Shown here: piece by piece, positions 37,385 to 45,737 of the stretch
Numbering within the stretch: the first letter of the stretch is position 1
How the letters are laid out: each line of letters begins with the position of its first letter
Source of the DNA: Chitinophaga sp. sic0106
Lineage (GTDB): Bacteria > Bacteroidota > Bacteroidia > Chitinophagales > Chitinophagaceae
DNA length: 64,000 nt
Assembly: GCF_019219075.1 (NCBI RefSeq)
Contig: NZ_JAHUWJ010000003.1
Coordinates: 124,001-188,000, forward strand
Direction: 5' to 3'
Made by a program: the position numbers and the translations under genes
Notes under the pieces: model-generated
Database searches by the model: none
What the model saw: the letters and a program-made list of their open reading frames with translations, nothing else
What the model was told of the DNA's origin: nothing

Positions 37385-37864
37385 TTATTTATTCACCAAC
37401 GCCAGCTGGCCCAGGTGATAGGAAATATGCGTGAGCCTCGACAGTAACACATTAAAACGGTTTCTGTGAGGCTCCTTTTCAAACTCCTCCGGCGTCACCA
37501 TGGTATGGCGCTCCAGCCACTGCTCAGGTGGCAACTCCCTGAAAGCCGCACTAACAGCAGCATTCACATCTTTCCAATAACTCCTTAACTCCCCGGGCAT
37601 AGGCAAAGCCGTTTCAGGACTATCGGGATGGGTGATAAAGAACTCATCCAGATTCGGATACCTGCGCTCCCCCAGTCCCAGCAAGGGCAACAGCATGTCG
37701 TGTACCGCCGTCATATGCCCGAGAATATAAATAATCCGGTTCCTGCCTGGAGCCACCTGCAGGTACATGTCCTCATCCTTGTAATTATCAAATGCTGTGG
37801 TCATTCGTTTTACCTGGCTGTCCCAGTTGGAGAGTGTAATGGCTAATAATGGGTTTGTGTTCAT
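37385..37864 (-). CDS. DinB-family putative metal-dependent protein
   Basis: A 159-residue DinB/YfiT-like four-helix protein starting at 37862-37864 (MNTNPLLAITLSNW); an upstream in-frame start is unlikely because it would fall against the hydrolase gene end. The histidine triad typical of the fold is visible: ILGHMTAVHDML and HISYHLGQLA. Some members are thiol transferases that act with bacillithiol or mycothiol; the substrate here is unknown. Its stop abuts that of the convergent XRE gene without a spacer. Confidence 0.85.
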   Translation of the reverse strand: MNTNPLLAITLSNWDSQVKRMTTAFDNYKDEDMYLQVAPGRNRIIYILGHMTAVHDMLLPLLGLGERRYPNLDEFFITHPDSPETALPMPGELRSYWKDVNAAVSAAFRELPPEQWLERHTMVTPEEFEKEPHRNRFNVLLSRLTHISYHLGQLALVNK

Positions 37865-37877
37865 GGAAATATTGATA

Positions 37878-38660
37878 TTAATAAGTTCTGATCCAATCGA
37901 GTACATACGCAGCATCTTCCTCCCAGGTTGGCTGCCCCAGCACAAAATGATTGCGCCCGGGCACCTCCCTGAATTGTGTCAGATAGCCGTTCTGTTTATA
38001 CCTTTTAAAATTTGAATACACGAGTGAAGGCGGCACCAGGCGATCATTGCTGCCACTGATAAGCAACAGGGGGGCATGCGGCTTGCTGAAATCTATTTTC
38101 GCAGCAGCCGTGAGTCCATCCCGCAGGATACGCCTGGATTCAGGCACGGCATATTGCTCATAGGCCTGCAATTGCTGCTGATGCGGCATACCGTTCGTAA
38201 ATGCGTACTGCCATTCTTTAAACGACAGCAGGTAAGGGTGGTTAGCCGAAGTATAAAAACCCAGGGGCTTAAAGGTGGACTTCAGCACTGAATATCTCAA
38301 TGAATACACACCGAGCGGTGGTACCGGATGTATAGCAATGCCGGCCGCGCCAACATTACGTTGCAATAAAAGCTGAGTGATAAGGCCTCCCAGCGAATGC
38401 CCCATGATAATAGGTGTTTCAGCCTGTACACTCGCGATATCACCGTAGTAATGAACAAGGTCGCGCAGGCGGATACTGGCTACCAGCGGGTCCGGATGAC
38501 GCTCCCGCAATGCCGGCACTGCCAGATTTTTATGCGGCCAGGGCGGCGCAATCACTTTATACCCATGCTGCTCGAAATAACGTTTCCAGTTATCCCACAG
38601 TGTGGCGGTTACAAAGGCGCCATGGATCAATAAAATCGTTCTTGTATTCAGTTCTCTCAT
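37878..38660 (-). CDS. Alpha/beta hydrolase
   Basis: A 260-residue serine hydrolase. Oxyanion region LIHGAFVTATLWDNW, nucleophile elbow GHSLGG with S89, acid in SGSNDRLVPP and histidine in PGRNHFVLG. No signal peptide, so cytoplasmic. Substrate unknown; esterase or lipase-like activity is likely. It is 13 bases upstream of the DinB-family gene. Confidence 0.9.
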   Translation of the reverse strand: MRELNTRTILLIHGAFVTATLWDNWKRYFEQHGYKVIAPPWPHKNLAVPALRERHPDPLVASIRLRDLVHYYGDIASVQAETPIIMGHSLGGLITQLLLQRNVGAAGIAIHPVPPLGVYSLRYSVLKSTFKPLGFYTSANHPYLLSFKEWQYAFTNGMPHQQQLQAYEQYAVPESRRILRDGLTAAAKIDFSKPHAPLLLISGSNDRLVPPSLVYSNFKRYKQNGYLTQFREVPGRNHFVLGQPTWEEDAAYVLDWIRTY

Positions 38661-38756
38661 ACCGGAATTTTGGGATCAGTTGCTGATACCAAAATTCCCA
38701 TAATGCAGATGGGCGGCAAATGACAAACGGCAAAAAAAAGTATTGATAAATATCAA

Positions 38757-39344
38757 CTACTCATTTTTCAGATAGGCCTGCTTACGAATACGGCTCAGTG
38801 TTTCAGGGGATATGCCCAGGTAAGAGGCTATCATATTCTGAGGGAATCGCTGTATAAATGCAGGCTGATGCTTCAGCATATCCAGGTATCGCTCTTCTGC
38901 CGTTAACGTGATGGCTGCATGAATCCGCTTTTGTGCGGCTACTGCATGGCGTTTATCCATTTCGGCAGTAAGGATGCGCATAGCCGGAATGCTGTGGCGG
39001 ATCTCCCACCAGTCGTCGTAATGAATCTGCAACAGTTCGGAATCTTCCCATGCATCAATATTGTAAGAAGACACCGACCCCAGTTCAAAGCTTTCCCTGT
39101 CGGACATCCACCAGTCCTCAATGCCAAACTGCACAATATGTTCCACTCCCTTATCGTCCACAGTGTATTGGCGCAGCGCTCCTTTGGTAATAAATGACAG
39201 GTGGCGGCACACATCTCCTTCCTGTAGCAGGTATTGCCGCTTACGAATTTTGCGGGGTTTAAAGGCGCCTTGTAATGATAACAGCTCCTCTTCTGAAATG
39301 GGGTGCTCCGTATATCGCCGGATATAGTTAAAAAAAGTTTCCAT
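38757..39344 (-). CDS. Crp/Fnr-family transcriptional regulator
   Basis: A 195-residue regulator with a cyclic-nucleotide-binding-type beta-roll (LLQEGDVCRHLSFITKGALRQY, about 38-60) and a C-terminal helix-turn-helix (MIASYLGISPETLSRIRKQ). It lacks the cysteine cluster of FNR. The pattern is that of the short Bacteroidota Crp/Fnr group that often controls stress or thiol enzymes. It may regulate the neighbouring hydrolase or RNA-ligase-like gene. Confidence 0.9.
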   Translation of the reverse strand: METFFNYIRRYTEHPISEEELLSLQGAFKPRKIRKRQYLLQEGDVCRHLSFITKGALRQYTVDDKGVEHIVQFGIEDWWMSDRESFELGSVSSYNIDAWEDSELLQIHYDDWWEIRHSIPAMRILTAEMDKRHAVAAQKRIHAAITLTAEERYLDMLKHQPAFIQRFPQNMIASYLGISPETLSRIRKQAYLKNE

Positions 39345-39415
39345 AAAGTGGTTAAATGACGGATTTCTAAGATAAGCAATAATTAGCAGGCTGCGGTATT
39401 CCTGCGGTACAACAT

Positions 39416-39904
39416 CTATCTGACGAAAGGATAGAAAGCAAGTGGTTTCCAGGGCCCATGCAGGTATTTCCAGGTATAAATACCCGTCGTTTTCACCTGA
39501 AAGGGTGAAAAATCTTCCATTAATTTTTCTCTCGTTTGGGAAGCTTTAAAAGTGGTCACCTTATTTTGAATAGTAATATGTGGGCGCAGTGGTTGCTGGT
39601 CTTGTTTAATGAGATGCGGGAGCCACTGCTGCTGCATGGCAGCGTGAAACGACGACAGCGCTTCGCTGTGCAACGAATATGCACAACCCTGCCCAAAGGA
39701 AAAAACACCCGTGACATCCAGCAACAACGGTGGTCTGCCAGCCAGCCCTGGGAGCGCCGACAGTATACCTTCCTCCTCATCAGGAAGTTTGTAAAACAAG
39801 GTAATATGCGCGTCCAGGTAGTTGGCATGCGCGGGGAAATGAGCTGCACGCAGCGCATTGAAATACGCCTGTGCACTATCTTCCATTTGTAGCGTAAGAA
39901 TCAT
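39416..39904 (-). CDS. 2'-5' RNA ligase family protein (2H phosphoesterase)
   Basis: A 162-residue two-histidine phosphoesterase. The two HxT motifs are AHITLFYK (H33, T35) and RPHITIQNK (near residue 115), the standard active-site pair. Members ligate or hydrolyse RNA 2',3'-cyclic ends or small cyclic phosphates. No partner genes clarify the role. Divergent from the 39965 gene. Confidence 0.88.
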   Translation of the reverse strand: MILTLQMEDSAQAYFNALRAAHFPAHANYLDAHITLFYKLPDEEEGILSALPGLAGRPPLLLDVTGVFSFGQGCAYSLHSEALSSFHAAMQQQWLPHLIKQDQQPLRPHITIQNKVTTFKASQTREKLMEDFSPFQVKTTGIYTWKYLHGPWKPLAFYPFVR

Positions 39905-39938
39905 ATCCGCTGCAATTTAAAGTTAATCCGTGGTTATT

Positions 39939-39946
39939 TATATTTG
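39939..39946 (+). promoter_or_regulatory. -7 element that decides a start codon
   Basis: TATATTTG matches TAnnTTTG; TTTA at 39916-39919 is a partial -33 element with a 19-base spacer. It overlaps the TTG at 39944, so translation of the next gene more likely starts at GTG 39965. Confidence 0.5.
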
Positions 39947-39964
39947 CAGCAAGAGCTTACCACA

Positions 39965-40366
39965 GTGATAGAAGAAACGGATATACGAAATGGCAACCTA
40001 GTGGCCTATTATGATCGCAACATGCAGGAAAGCATCTTTGCAGTAGAGGGGGTATGGCAGGGATTTATCTATAATTCCGGCCTGCCGCTCAGCAAGATCC
40101 CCTGCCAGAAGGCCAACCCCATTCCGCTGGAGATCAGCTGGCTGGAAAACTTCGGGTTCCTCCCCGGCGATGCCGATCATGGAGAAGATCCAAATGTCTG
40201 GTCCCTGAAATACAACCGCCTCCACAGCGTGCATATAAGGGTGCAGCAAGGCATCTTTCAGCCCGTGGCCGACAGTCCCTCCGGGCAAGTGCCCTACGGC
40301 CGTCCGCTGGCACATGTACACCAGTTGCAGAATCTTTTCCATGCCCTCACCATGGAGGACCTGTAA
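39965..40366 (+). CDS. Hypothetical protein, Bacteroidota small-protein family
   Basis: About 133 residues from GTG 39965. The frame is open from a TTG at 39944, but that codon lies in the promoter. The sequence begins IEETDIRNGNLVAYYD and ends HVHQLQNLFHALTMEDL. The combination of an N-terminal DIRNGNLV-type and a C-terminal VHQLQNLxxALTxEDL motif is common in uncharacterised Bacteroidota proteins, often near phage-like loci. No signal peptide or membrane segment. Function unknown. Confidence 0.75.
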   Translation: MIEETDIRNGNLVAYYDRNMQESIFAVEGVWQGFIYNSGLPLSKIPCQKANPIPLEISWLENFGFLPGDADHGEDPNVWSLKYNRLHSVHIRVQQGIFQPVADSPSGQVPYGRPLAHVHQLQNLFHALTMEDL

Positions 40367-40426
40367 ATGTCACTTTTAACCCCTATTTTGTCTTAATCCA
40401 CCATTTCCCCGGAACAACATTGCCAG

Positions 40427-40434
40427 TACTTTTG
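40427..40434 (+). promoter_or_regulatory. -7 element of the VOC gene
   Basis: TACTTTTG matches TAnnTTTG and lies 33 bases before the ATG at 40468. A weak TTTC sits 20 bases upstream at 40403-40406. Confidence 0.45.
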
Positions 40435-40467
40435 TATAAGAAATTATCCACCAAAAAACCTTAGTAT

Positions 40468-40890
40468 ATGGCAAGTGTAACTCCTTATCTGAACTTCAAC
40501 GGTCACTGCGAACAGGCCTTTCTGCAATATGAAACTGTGTTCGGCACAAAAATCGCCTTCCTCTCCCGCTTCAGTGAAATGCCGCCGGAGCATCCCTGTG
40601 ACCCGGAAGAAAAAGAAAAAATAATGCACGTGATGCTGCCTATCGGCAATGGTACCGTGCTGATGGGCAGTGATACTCCCAAAGACTACCAAAAACCCGA
40701 AACAGCTTCCGCCTCCTTTGCCGTAGCGGTTGCGCCGGAAAGCGAAGAGGAAGCAGATCGCATTTTCAATGGCCTCTCCGAAGGTGGTAACATCACCATG
40801 CCAATCGCAAAAACTTTCTGGGCAGAAAAATTCGGGATGTGCGTGGACCGCTGGGGGGTGAACTGGATGGTGAACTACGTGAAACAATAA
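40468..40890 (+). CDS. VOC superfamily protein (PhnB/glyoxalase-like)
   Basis: A 140-residue protein with the betaalphabetabetabeta repeats of the vicinal-oxygen-chelate fold: VTPYLNFNGHCEQAFLQYETVFG, then MHVMLPIGNGTVLMGSD, then FAVAVAPESEEEADRIFNGL and FWAEKFGMCVDRWGVNWMVN. It belongs to the PhnB-like branch, which is close to 3-demethylubiquinone methyltransferase-like proteins and usually has no defined activity. Cytoplasmic. Monocistronic with a terminator after it. Confidence 0.9.
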   Translation: MASVTPYLNFNGHCEQAFLQYETVFGTKIAFLSRFSEMPPEHPCDPEEKEKIMHVMLPIGNGTVLMGSDTPKDYQKPETASASFAVAVAPESEEEADRIFNGLSEGGNITMPIAKTFWAEKFGMCVDRWGVNWMVNYVKQ

Positions 40891-40908
40891 ACGAAAATGA
40901 CTGAAACT

Positions 40909-40944
40909 AAAAAAGTCTGCACCACGTAGGATGCAGACTTTTTT
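40909..40944. terminator. Bidirectional intrinsic terminator
   Basis: AAAAAAGTCTGCA (40909-40921) and TGCAGACTTTTTT (40932-40944) pair perfectly over 13 bases, with T-runs on both strands. It lies between the convergent VOC and 174-codon-frame genes. Confidence 0.92.
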
Positions 40945-40962
40945 ATTGGTTCAATCAAAGGC

Positions 40963-41457
40963 CTAACTGCGCTGTGCAGGATAGGCGTCGCGATTCTTCT
41001 CCAGCTCTCCTATAAAGGGTATTGCATTAAGGATAGATGACTTAATGGCGTTTTGCAGATATAGTTCCAGTTGCATGAACTTAGCTGCATTTTTGCCACC
41101 TAATACCTTGGAAAATTTCTTGAAATATCTTTGATAGAATTTATCATATGAAAGGTCGTTCGATAATGTCCGTTTAGCCAGTGACGTGGCTGCTTCGTCA
41201 TCTAAAGTTTCGTACATCCGGCTGTAATCCTGGAGTATGGCCAGGCGCTCGCGGCTCAGGGAACGGCGGTCGGACTCATACTGATCATAGAGCGACCAAA
41301 ACGGATCATTACTACCATTCTTGAAATCCATATACTGTGTGACCAGTGCCTTCTTCTCCTTCCCAAACACAGATTGAATCGTTTTCAAATCACTATCGTC
41401 CTGTGCAAATACCATGTTGCCGAAACAAAGCATAACCAGTAACAGTACATATCTCAT
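40963..41457 (-). CDS. Exported hypothetical protein
   Basis: A 164-residue protein starting at 41455-41457, where a signal peptide begins (MRYVLLLVMLCFGNMVFAQ); the longer frame adds ten residues ahead of it. The mature part is helical and rich in charged residues (FGKEKKALVTQYMDF, YDQYESDRRSLSRERLAILQDY, YDKFYQRYFKKFSKVLGGKNAAKFMQLE). It resembles the Bacteroidota periplasmic helical proteins with a Spy-like or LTXXQ-like look, but I cannot name the family. Divergent from the next gene. Confidence 0.78.
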   Translation of the reverse strand: MRYVLLLVMLCFGNMVFAQDDSDLKTIQSVFGKEKKALVTQYMDFKNGSNDPFWSLYDQYESDRRSLSRERLAILQDYSRMYETLDDEAATSLAKRTLSNDLSYDKFYQRYFKKFSKVLGGKNAAKFMQLELYLQNAIKSSILNAIPFIGELEKNRDAYPAQRS

Positions 41458-41590
41458 AAAAAGCCAGTTTTCAAGGAGATATAACACAGGTTTCCTGCAA
41501 ATGTTCAGGATATCCAGATAAAATTAACACGATGGGCATAGGGGTATACCTTAGGGGATCGTGTCGGAGGTAATATCTAATTTATCTGTG

Positions 41591-42517
41591 ATGTTAAAAA
41601 AACTACCGATCTTATTACTGTTAGGCGCTGCGACCCAGGCCCAGGCGCAGTTGGGCGCTACCTCCCTCAAAGGACCAGGCATTGGCATCAGTACCGATTA
41701 CCTCCCGGCCAGCCGCTATATCCGTCCGGAAGACAGCGTAAAAACCCAGTCCACCACCAGTCAGCTCCGTTATAATTTCGGCGCCAGCTTTGTGCTGTCG
41801 TCAAAAATGGATACCGCTACCCGTAAGCTGCGGATGTGGACCGCCGATTTATCCGGCTCCTACACTAAACTGGACAACAAGGACTATACGAAAACCATAT
41901 TTCCCGGGGAGCTGCTACAGGCTTCTGCCGGCCTCAAATACATCCATTCACTTAACAACAACTGGACTTTGCTGGCCATGGTCAATGGTACCGTTGGTAC
42001 GGACATGGAAGAAATCACTTTCGATGATCTCTTCCTCCAGGGCGGTGTCATCTTCATGAAACAGCATAACAAACGGTTTGCTTATGGCGTGGGCGTGGTA
42101 CTCACCAATGCTTTTGGTACCCCAATGGTGCTGCCGGCCTTTGGTATCCAGTATAAAACCGATAACCGCTTTAAATTGGATATTAATTTCCCGGAGAAGA
42201 TCTCTATCGGCACGCAGCTCAATAGCTTTACAGACCTGGCACTGGCTGTACGTGTACGCGGTGGGGCTTATGATGCCACCCATGGTGTAGCAGGTAAAAA
42301 ACTGATGAGTTATTCAGAATTCAGTGCGGGCCTGGAAAGCACCTGGCACCTGGGACACCAGTTTGATTTTGTCCTATCCTGCGGCAGCATCCTGGCCAGC
42401 CAGGTATCCTATTCGGATAAAAAATTATCAGAGATGTTTAAAGAGAAACCAAGCCACCGGCTGGCTACCAATGTGTTTATGAGTGCGGGCCTGCGTTGGA
42501 ATATGCCGCATAAATAA
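41591..42517 (+). CDS. Outer-membrane beta-barrel protein (DUF6268-like)
   Basis: A 308-residue exported protein from ATG 41591 (MLKKLPILLLLGAATQAQAQ); a GTG 30 bases upstream is less likely because it lengthens the signal peptide. The mature part is a series of amphipathic beta strands separated by short turns (YNFGASFVLSSKMDTATRKLRMWTADLSGSY and the later AYGVGVVLTNAFG), ending MSAGLRWNMPHK. It resembles DUF6268-type porin-like proteins of Bacteroidota; family assignment is moderate. It ends 2 bases from the stop of the MacB permease gene. Confidence 0.75.
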   Translation: MLKKLPILLLLGAATQAQAQLGATSLKGPGIGISTDYLPASRYIRPEDSVKTQSTTSQLRYNFGASFVLSSKMDTATRKLRMWTADLSGSYTKLDNKDYTKTIFPGELLQASAGLKYIHSLNNNWTLLAMVNGTVGTDMEEITFDDLFLQGGVIFMKQHNKRFAYGVGVVLTNAFGTPMVLPAFGIQYKTDNRFKLDINFPEKISIGTQLNSFTDLALAVRVRGGAYDATHGVAGKKLMSYSEFSAGLESTWHLGHQFDFVLSCGSILASQVSYSDKKLSEMFKEKPSHRLATNVFMSAGLRWNMPHK

Positions 42518-42519
42518 AT

Positions 42520-43740
42520 TTATTCGTAACGTAATGCTTCGATAGGATCTAGTCTGCTGGCCTTTTGCGCCGGGTAATACCCGAAAAAAACACCGGTAAA
42601 CGCACACACCAGAAACGATAATATAATAGAGCTTTCGGATACCAGTGTAGGCCATCCTAACAATACGTTGATAAGCGTGGAGGTGGTAACACCCAGCACC
42701 ACTCCAATGATACCGCCCGTAATACTGATGATAATGGCTTCCACCAGGAATTGCAATAATATGTCAATGCCTCGTGCGCCGATGGACATACGCAGGCCAA
42801 TTTCGCGGGTACGCTCGGTTACAGAAACATACATGATGTTCATAATGCCGATGCCGCCAATCACCAGTGAAATTCCTGCAATGGCAGTGAGTAATACCGT
42901 GAGCAGGCTGCTGGTAGAGCTGAGTGTTTTGATCAACTCTGCCATCGTCCTTACCTGGAAATCATTTTCATCCGAAGCACGTAGCCGGTGCGTGCTTCGC
43001 AGTATCGCGGTGATCTGATCTACCGCAGCTTCTGAAGATTCTTCGTTGATGGCAGATGCCTGGATATTTTGCAGGTAAATACTGGCCAGTACGCGCTTTT
43101 GAATAGTCGTATATGGCGCCACGATGATATCGTCCTGGTCCTGTCCGAAGGAACTCACCCCTTTAGGCGCCAGCGTACCTATTACCTGCAACGGTATCTT
43201 ATTAAAACGTATGACTTTGCCGATGGGATTCTCACCGCTCGGAAAAAGGTTATCCACCACGGTTTTGCCCAGCAGGCAAACCTTGGCGGCAGCCGCTACA
43301 TCTGATTCTGAATATAATATCCCATCCTGCAGGGTGAGCTTGCGGATATCAAAGTAATCAGTGTTCCCTCCCTGCAATTGGGTAGGCCAGTTGAGGGCGC
43401 CGGAAATGGATTGTCCCCTGGAAGAAGATACCGGCGATACTGCGGACAACAAAGTCGCCTGCTTTTGCAAGGCTTCCACATCTGTCACACGGAGTGTTTG
43501 CACGCTGGAACCCTCCAGGCGTGCGCCACCAGCCACATTGCTGGCAGGCATGATGGTGATCATGTTGGAGCCCATGTTGCCGAGCTGCGACTGAATACTT
43601 TCCTTGGAACCCTCCCCTATGGCCACCATGGCAATTACGGCGGCCACGCCGATGATGATCCCGAGCATGGTAAGGAAGGCCCGCAGCTTATTGCGTTGCA
43701 GGGCGAGTAAGGCGAGCCGTATGAGATTGAAAATGCTCAT
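42520..43740 (-). CDS. macB: MacB-type ABC transporter permease
   Basis: A 406-residue permease with four membrane helices: one near the N-terminus (LRAFLTMLGIIIGVAAVIAMVAIGEGSK), the MacB periplasmic core domain, and three C-terminal FtsX-type helices (ITGGIIGVVLGVTTSTLI and FLVCAFTGVFFGYYPAQKASRLDPIEALRYE). The last motif is typical for MacB/LolE permeases. Unlike E. coli MacB, the ATPase is a separate gene (10 bases upstream). It is part of a MacAB-TolC-like efflux pump. Confidence 0.93.
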   Translation of the reverse strand: MSIFNLIRLALLALQRNKLRAFLTMLGIIIGVAAVIAMVAIGEGSKESIQSQLGNMGSNMITIMPASNVAGGARLEGSSVQTLRVTDVEALQKQATLLSAVSPVSSSRGQSISGALNWPTQLQGGNTDYFDIRKLTLQDGILYSESDVAAAAKVCLLGKTVVDNLFPSGENPIGKVIRFNKIPLQVIGTLAPKGVSSFGQDQDDIIVAPYTTIQKRVLASIYLQNIQASAINEESSEAAVDQITAILRSTHRLRASDENDFQVRTMAELIKTLSSTSSLLTVLLTAIAGISLVIGGIGIMNIMYVSVTERTREIGLRMSIGARGIDILLQFLVEAIIISITGGIIGVVLGVTTSTLINVLLGWPTLVSESSIILSFLVCAFTGVFFGYYPAQKASRLDPIEALRYE

Positions 43741-43749
43741 AGCAATATT

Positions 43750-44496
43750 TTAGTAGTCGTCCGATACCGGAAGCGCTGCCAGCGCCTCTTTGGCGGAACG
43801 TACATTTTCATTTAAATAATCCTTTTGCACGCGGCCGTCGCGGAGCATAATGGTGCGACTGCTAAACGCCGCGATATCCGGTTCATGCGTTACAAACACG
43901 ATGGTTTTGCCTTGCTGGTTCAGCTCCTGCATCAGCGCCATAATTTCGTAGGAGGTGCGTGTATCGAGGTTCCCGGTGGCCTCATCGGCGAGGATCATCA
44001 CGGGCTCGTTCACAAGCGCGCGGGCAATGGCCACGCGCTGTTGTTGTCCGCCGGAAAGCTGGCTGGGGGTATGATCCAGTCGCTCCGCCAGCTTCACCGC
44101 CTCCAGGGCTTTGATGGCTCTTTCCCGGCGCTGGTGCGTGTTAATGGCTTTATTGTAAAACAGGGGCAGCTCCACATTTTCCAGTGCGGAAGTACGGGGC
44201 AGCAGGTTGTATGCCTGGAACACGAAACCTATTTTAAGGTTACGCACCTTCGCCAGTTCGTTGCGGGACTGGTTACCTACATTGGTACCGTCGAGCATAT
44301 AAGTACCGGAGGTAGGTTTATCAAGGCAGCCAAGAATATTGAGCAGCGTGGTTTTCCCGCTGCCGCTGCTACCCATGATGGTCACAAACTCTCCTGCGTC
44401 CACGGTGAAATGGATACCTTTCAGGGCTCTCACTACTTCCGTGCCCATGTGAAACTCACGTTTGATATCGTCTATTTCTAATATTTTCTTCGTCAT
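43750..44496 (-). CDS. MacB-type ABC transporter ATP-binding protein
   Basis: A 248-residue ATPase with Walker [10 protein letters not shown] (42-50), Q-loop [11 protein letters not shown], signature [16 protein letters not shown], Walker [14 protein letters not shown] and switch histidine in VFVTHEPD. It is of the LolD/MacB group, powering the permease encoded next. The start ATG overlaps the stop of the MacA gene by 4 bases (44493-44496). Confidence 0.95.
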   Translation of the reverse strand: MTKKILEIDDIKREFHMGTEVVRALKGIHFTVDAGEFVTIMGSSGSGKTTLLNILGCLDKPTSGTYMLDGTNVGNQSRNELAKVRNLKIGFVFQAYNLLPRTSALENVELPLFYNKAINTHQRRERAIKALEAVKLAERLDHTPSQLSGGQQQRVAIARALVNEPVMILADEATGNLDTRTSYEIMALMQELNQQGKTIVFVTHEPDIAAFSSRTIMLRDGRVQKDYLNENVRSAKEALAALPVSDDY

Positions 44497-45725
44497 CGTC
44501 TTCTTCCCATTTTAGGCATGAACGGAGAGCCGCCGCTCTGGCTGGCGGTGGACGTAGTAGTGCCTCCTTCCTGCCCGGTGATCAGCTTATCATTGATGGA
44601 AAGGCCATGCAGCACTTCCAGCTGGGTATTATCATCGAGGCCGGTACGGATACGTTTTTGCTGCAGGGTATCACCACGGAGCACCCATACATAGTTAACG
44701 GTACCTTCCCGCACTTTCCGGTCAGTCACGCGGTTGGTGTCTTTAGGCTCTGGTGGTGCGTTGCGGCGTACTGCCGGAAGTATGATATATTGTTTGGACA
44801 AACTCGCAGAATCCGGTCTGAACTTGAGGGCACGTACGGGAATAAGCAGGGCACTGTCGCGCTCTGCGGTATAGATCGTGACGTTTGCCGTCATACCGGG
44901 TTTCAGTTTCATCTGGTTATTGCTGGCGTTGATGATGGTGTTATAGGTCACCACATTCGATGAAACGCTGGGCTGCAGGCGGATTTCCTGTACACGCCCA
45001 TCAAATACATCATCCAGGTAGGCGTCTACGGTGAAGGATACACGCAGGCTGTCGCGCACCTCTCCGATATCCGCTTCATCTACGCTGGCTTCCACCTGCA
45101 TCTTGGTAATATCTTTTGCAATAACAAACAACGTTGGTGTGTTGAAACTTGCTGCTACTGTTTGCCCTATGCTCACATTTCTATTGAGTACCACCCCATC
45201 AATCGGGGAATAAATATTGGTAAAATCGAGGTTTGTTCTGGCCGACTTCAATTGTGCTGTAACAGCGGCTACATTGGCTTTGGCGGCGTTTAACTGGTAG
45301 GAGGCGTTATCGTAATCGGCGCGACTGATAGCCCCTGTTTTATAGAGCAGTTCCTGGCGGCCGAAGTTAGCCGTTTGGTAGGTAAGGTTGCTGTTGGCAA
45401 CTGCCAGCTGACCGGAAAACTGATCCACCGATGCCTGAAACAGGGTTTGGTCCAGCTGTGCCAGTAACTGGCCCTTTTTCACCTGGGAATTAAAGTCTAC
45501 ATAAAGGTATTTCAGGTATCCGGATACCTGTGTACCCACGGCCACCGTATCAACAGGCTGAATGGTGCCGGTGGCGGTAACGGTAGTGGAAATGTTGCCA
45601 TACCGGGGAAACTCTGTGGTGAATGTTGCTTTTACAGGTGGCTTTCTGAAAAAGAAATACCAGATCAGCAGGAGTGCCAACAGCACTACTGCAACTATTA
45701 TGATCACCCGTTTATATTTTGCCAT
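44493..45725 (-). CDS. macA: MacA-type periplasmic adaptor
   Basis: A 410-residue membrane fusion protein: N-terminal membrane helix (VIIIVAVVLLALLLIWYFFFR), lipoyl half (GTIQPVDTVAVGTQVSGYLKYLYVDF), coiled-coil hairpin, second lipoyl half (YSPIDGVVLNRNVSIGQTV), beta-barrel and membrane-proximal domain. The tail is rich in G, S and P. It bridges the MacB permease and the TolC channel. It overlaps the ATPase gene by 4 bases and is 12 bases from the TolC gene. Confidence 0.94.
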   Translation of the reverse strand: MAKYKRVIIIVAVVLLALLLIWYFFFRKPPVKATFTTEFPRYGNISTTVTATGTIQPVDTVAVGTQVSGYLKYLYVDFNSQVKKGQLLAQLDQTLFQASVDQFSGQLAVANSNLTYQTANFGRQELLYKTGAISRADYDNASYQLNAAKANVAAVTAQLKSARTNLDFTNIYSPIDGVVLNRNVSIGQTVAASFNTPTLFVIAKDITKMQVEASVDEADIGEVRDSLRVSFTVDAYLDDVFDGRVQEIRLQPSVSSNVVTYNTIINASNNQMKLKPGMTANVTIYTAERDSALLIPVRALKFRPDSASLSKQYIILPAVRRNAPPEPKDTNRVTDRKVREGTVNYVWVLRGDTLQQKRIRTGLDDNTQLEVLHGLSINDKLITGQEGGTTTSTASQSGGSPFMPKMGRRR

Positions 45726-45737
45726 AGCTGTCAGCTT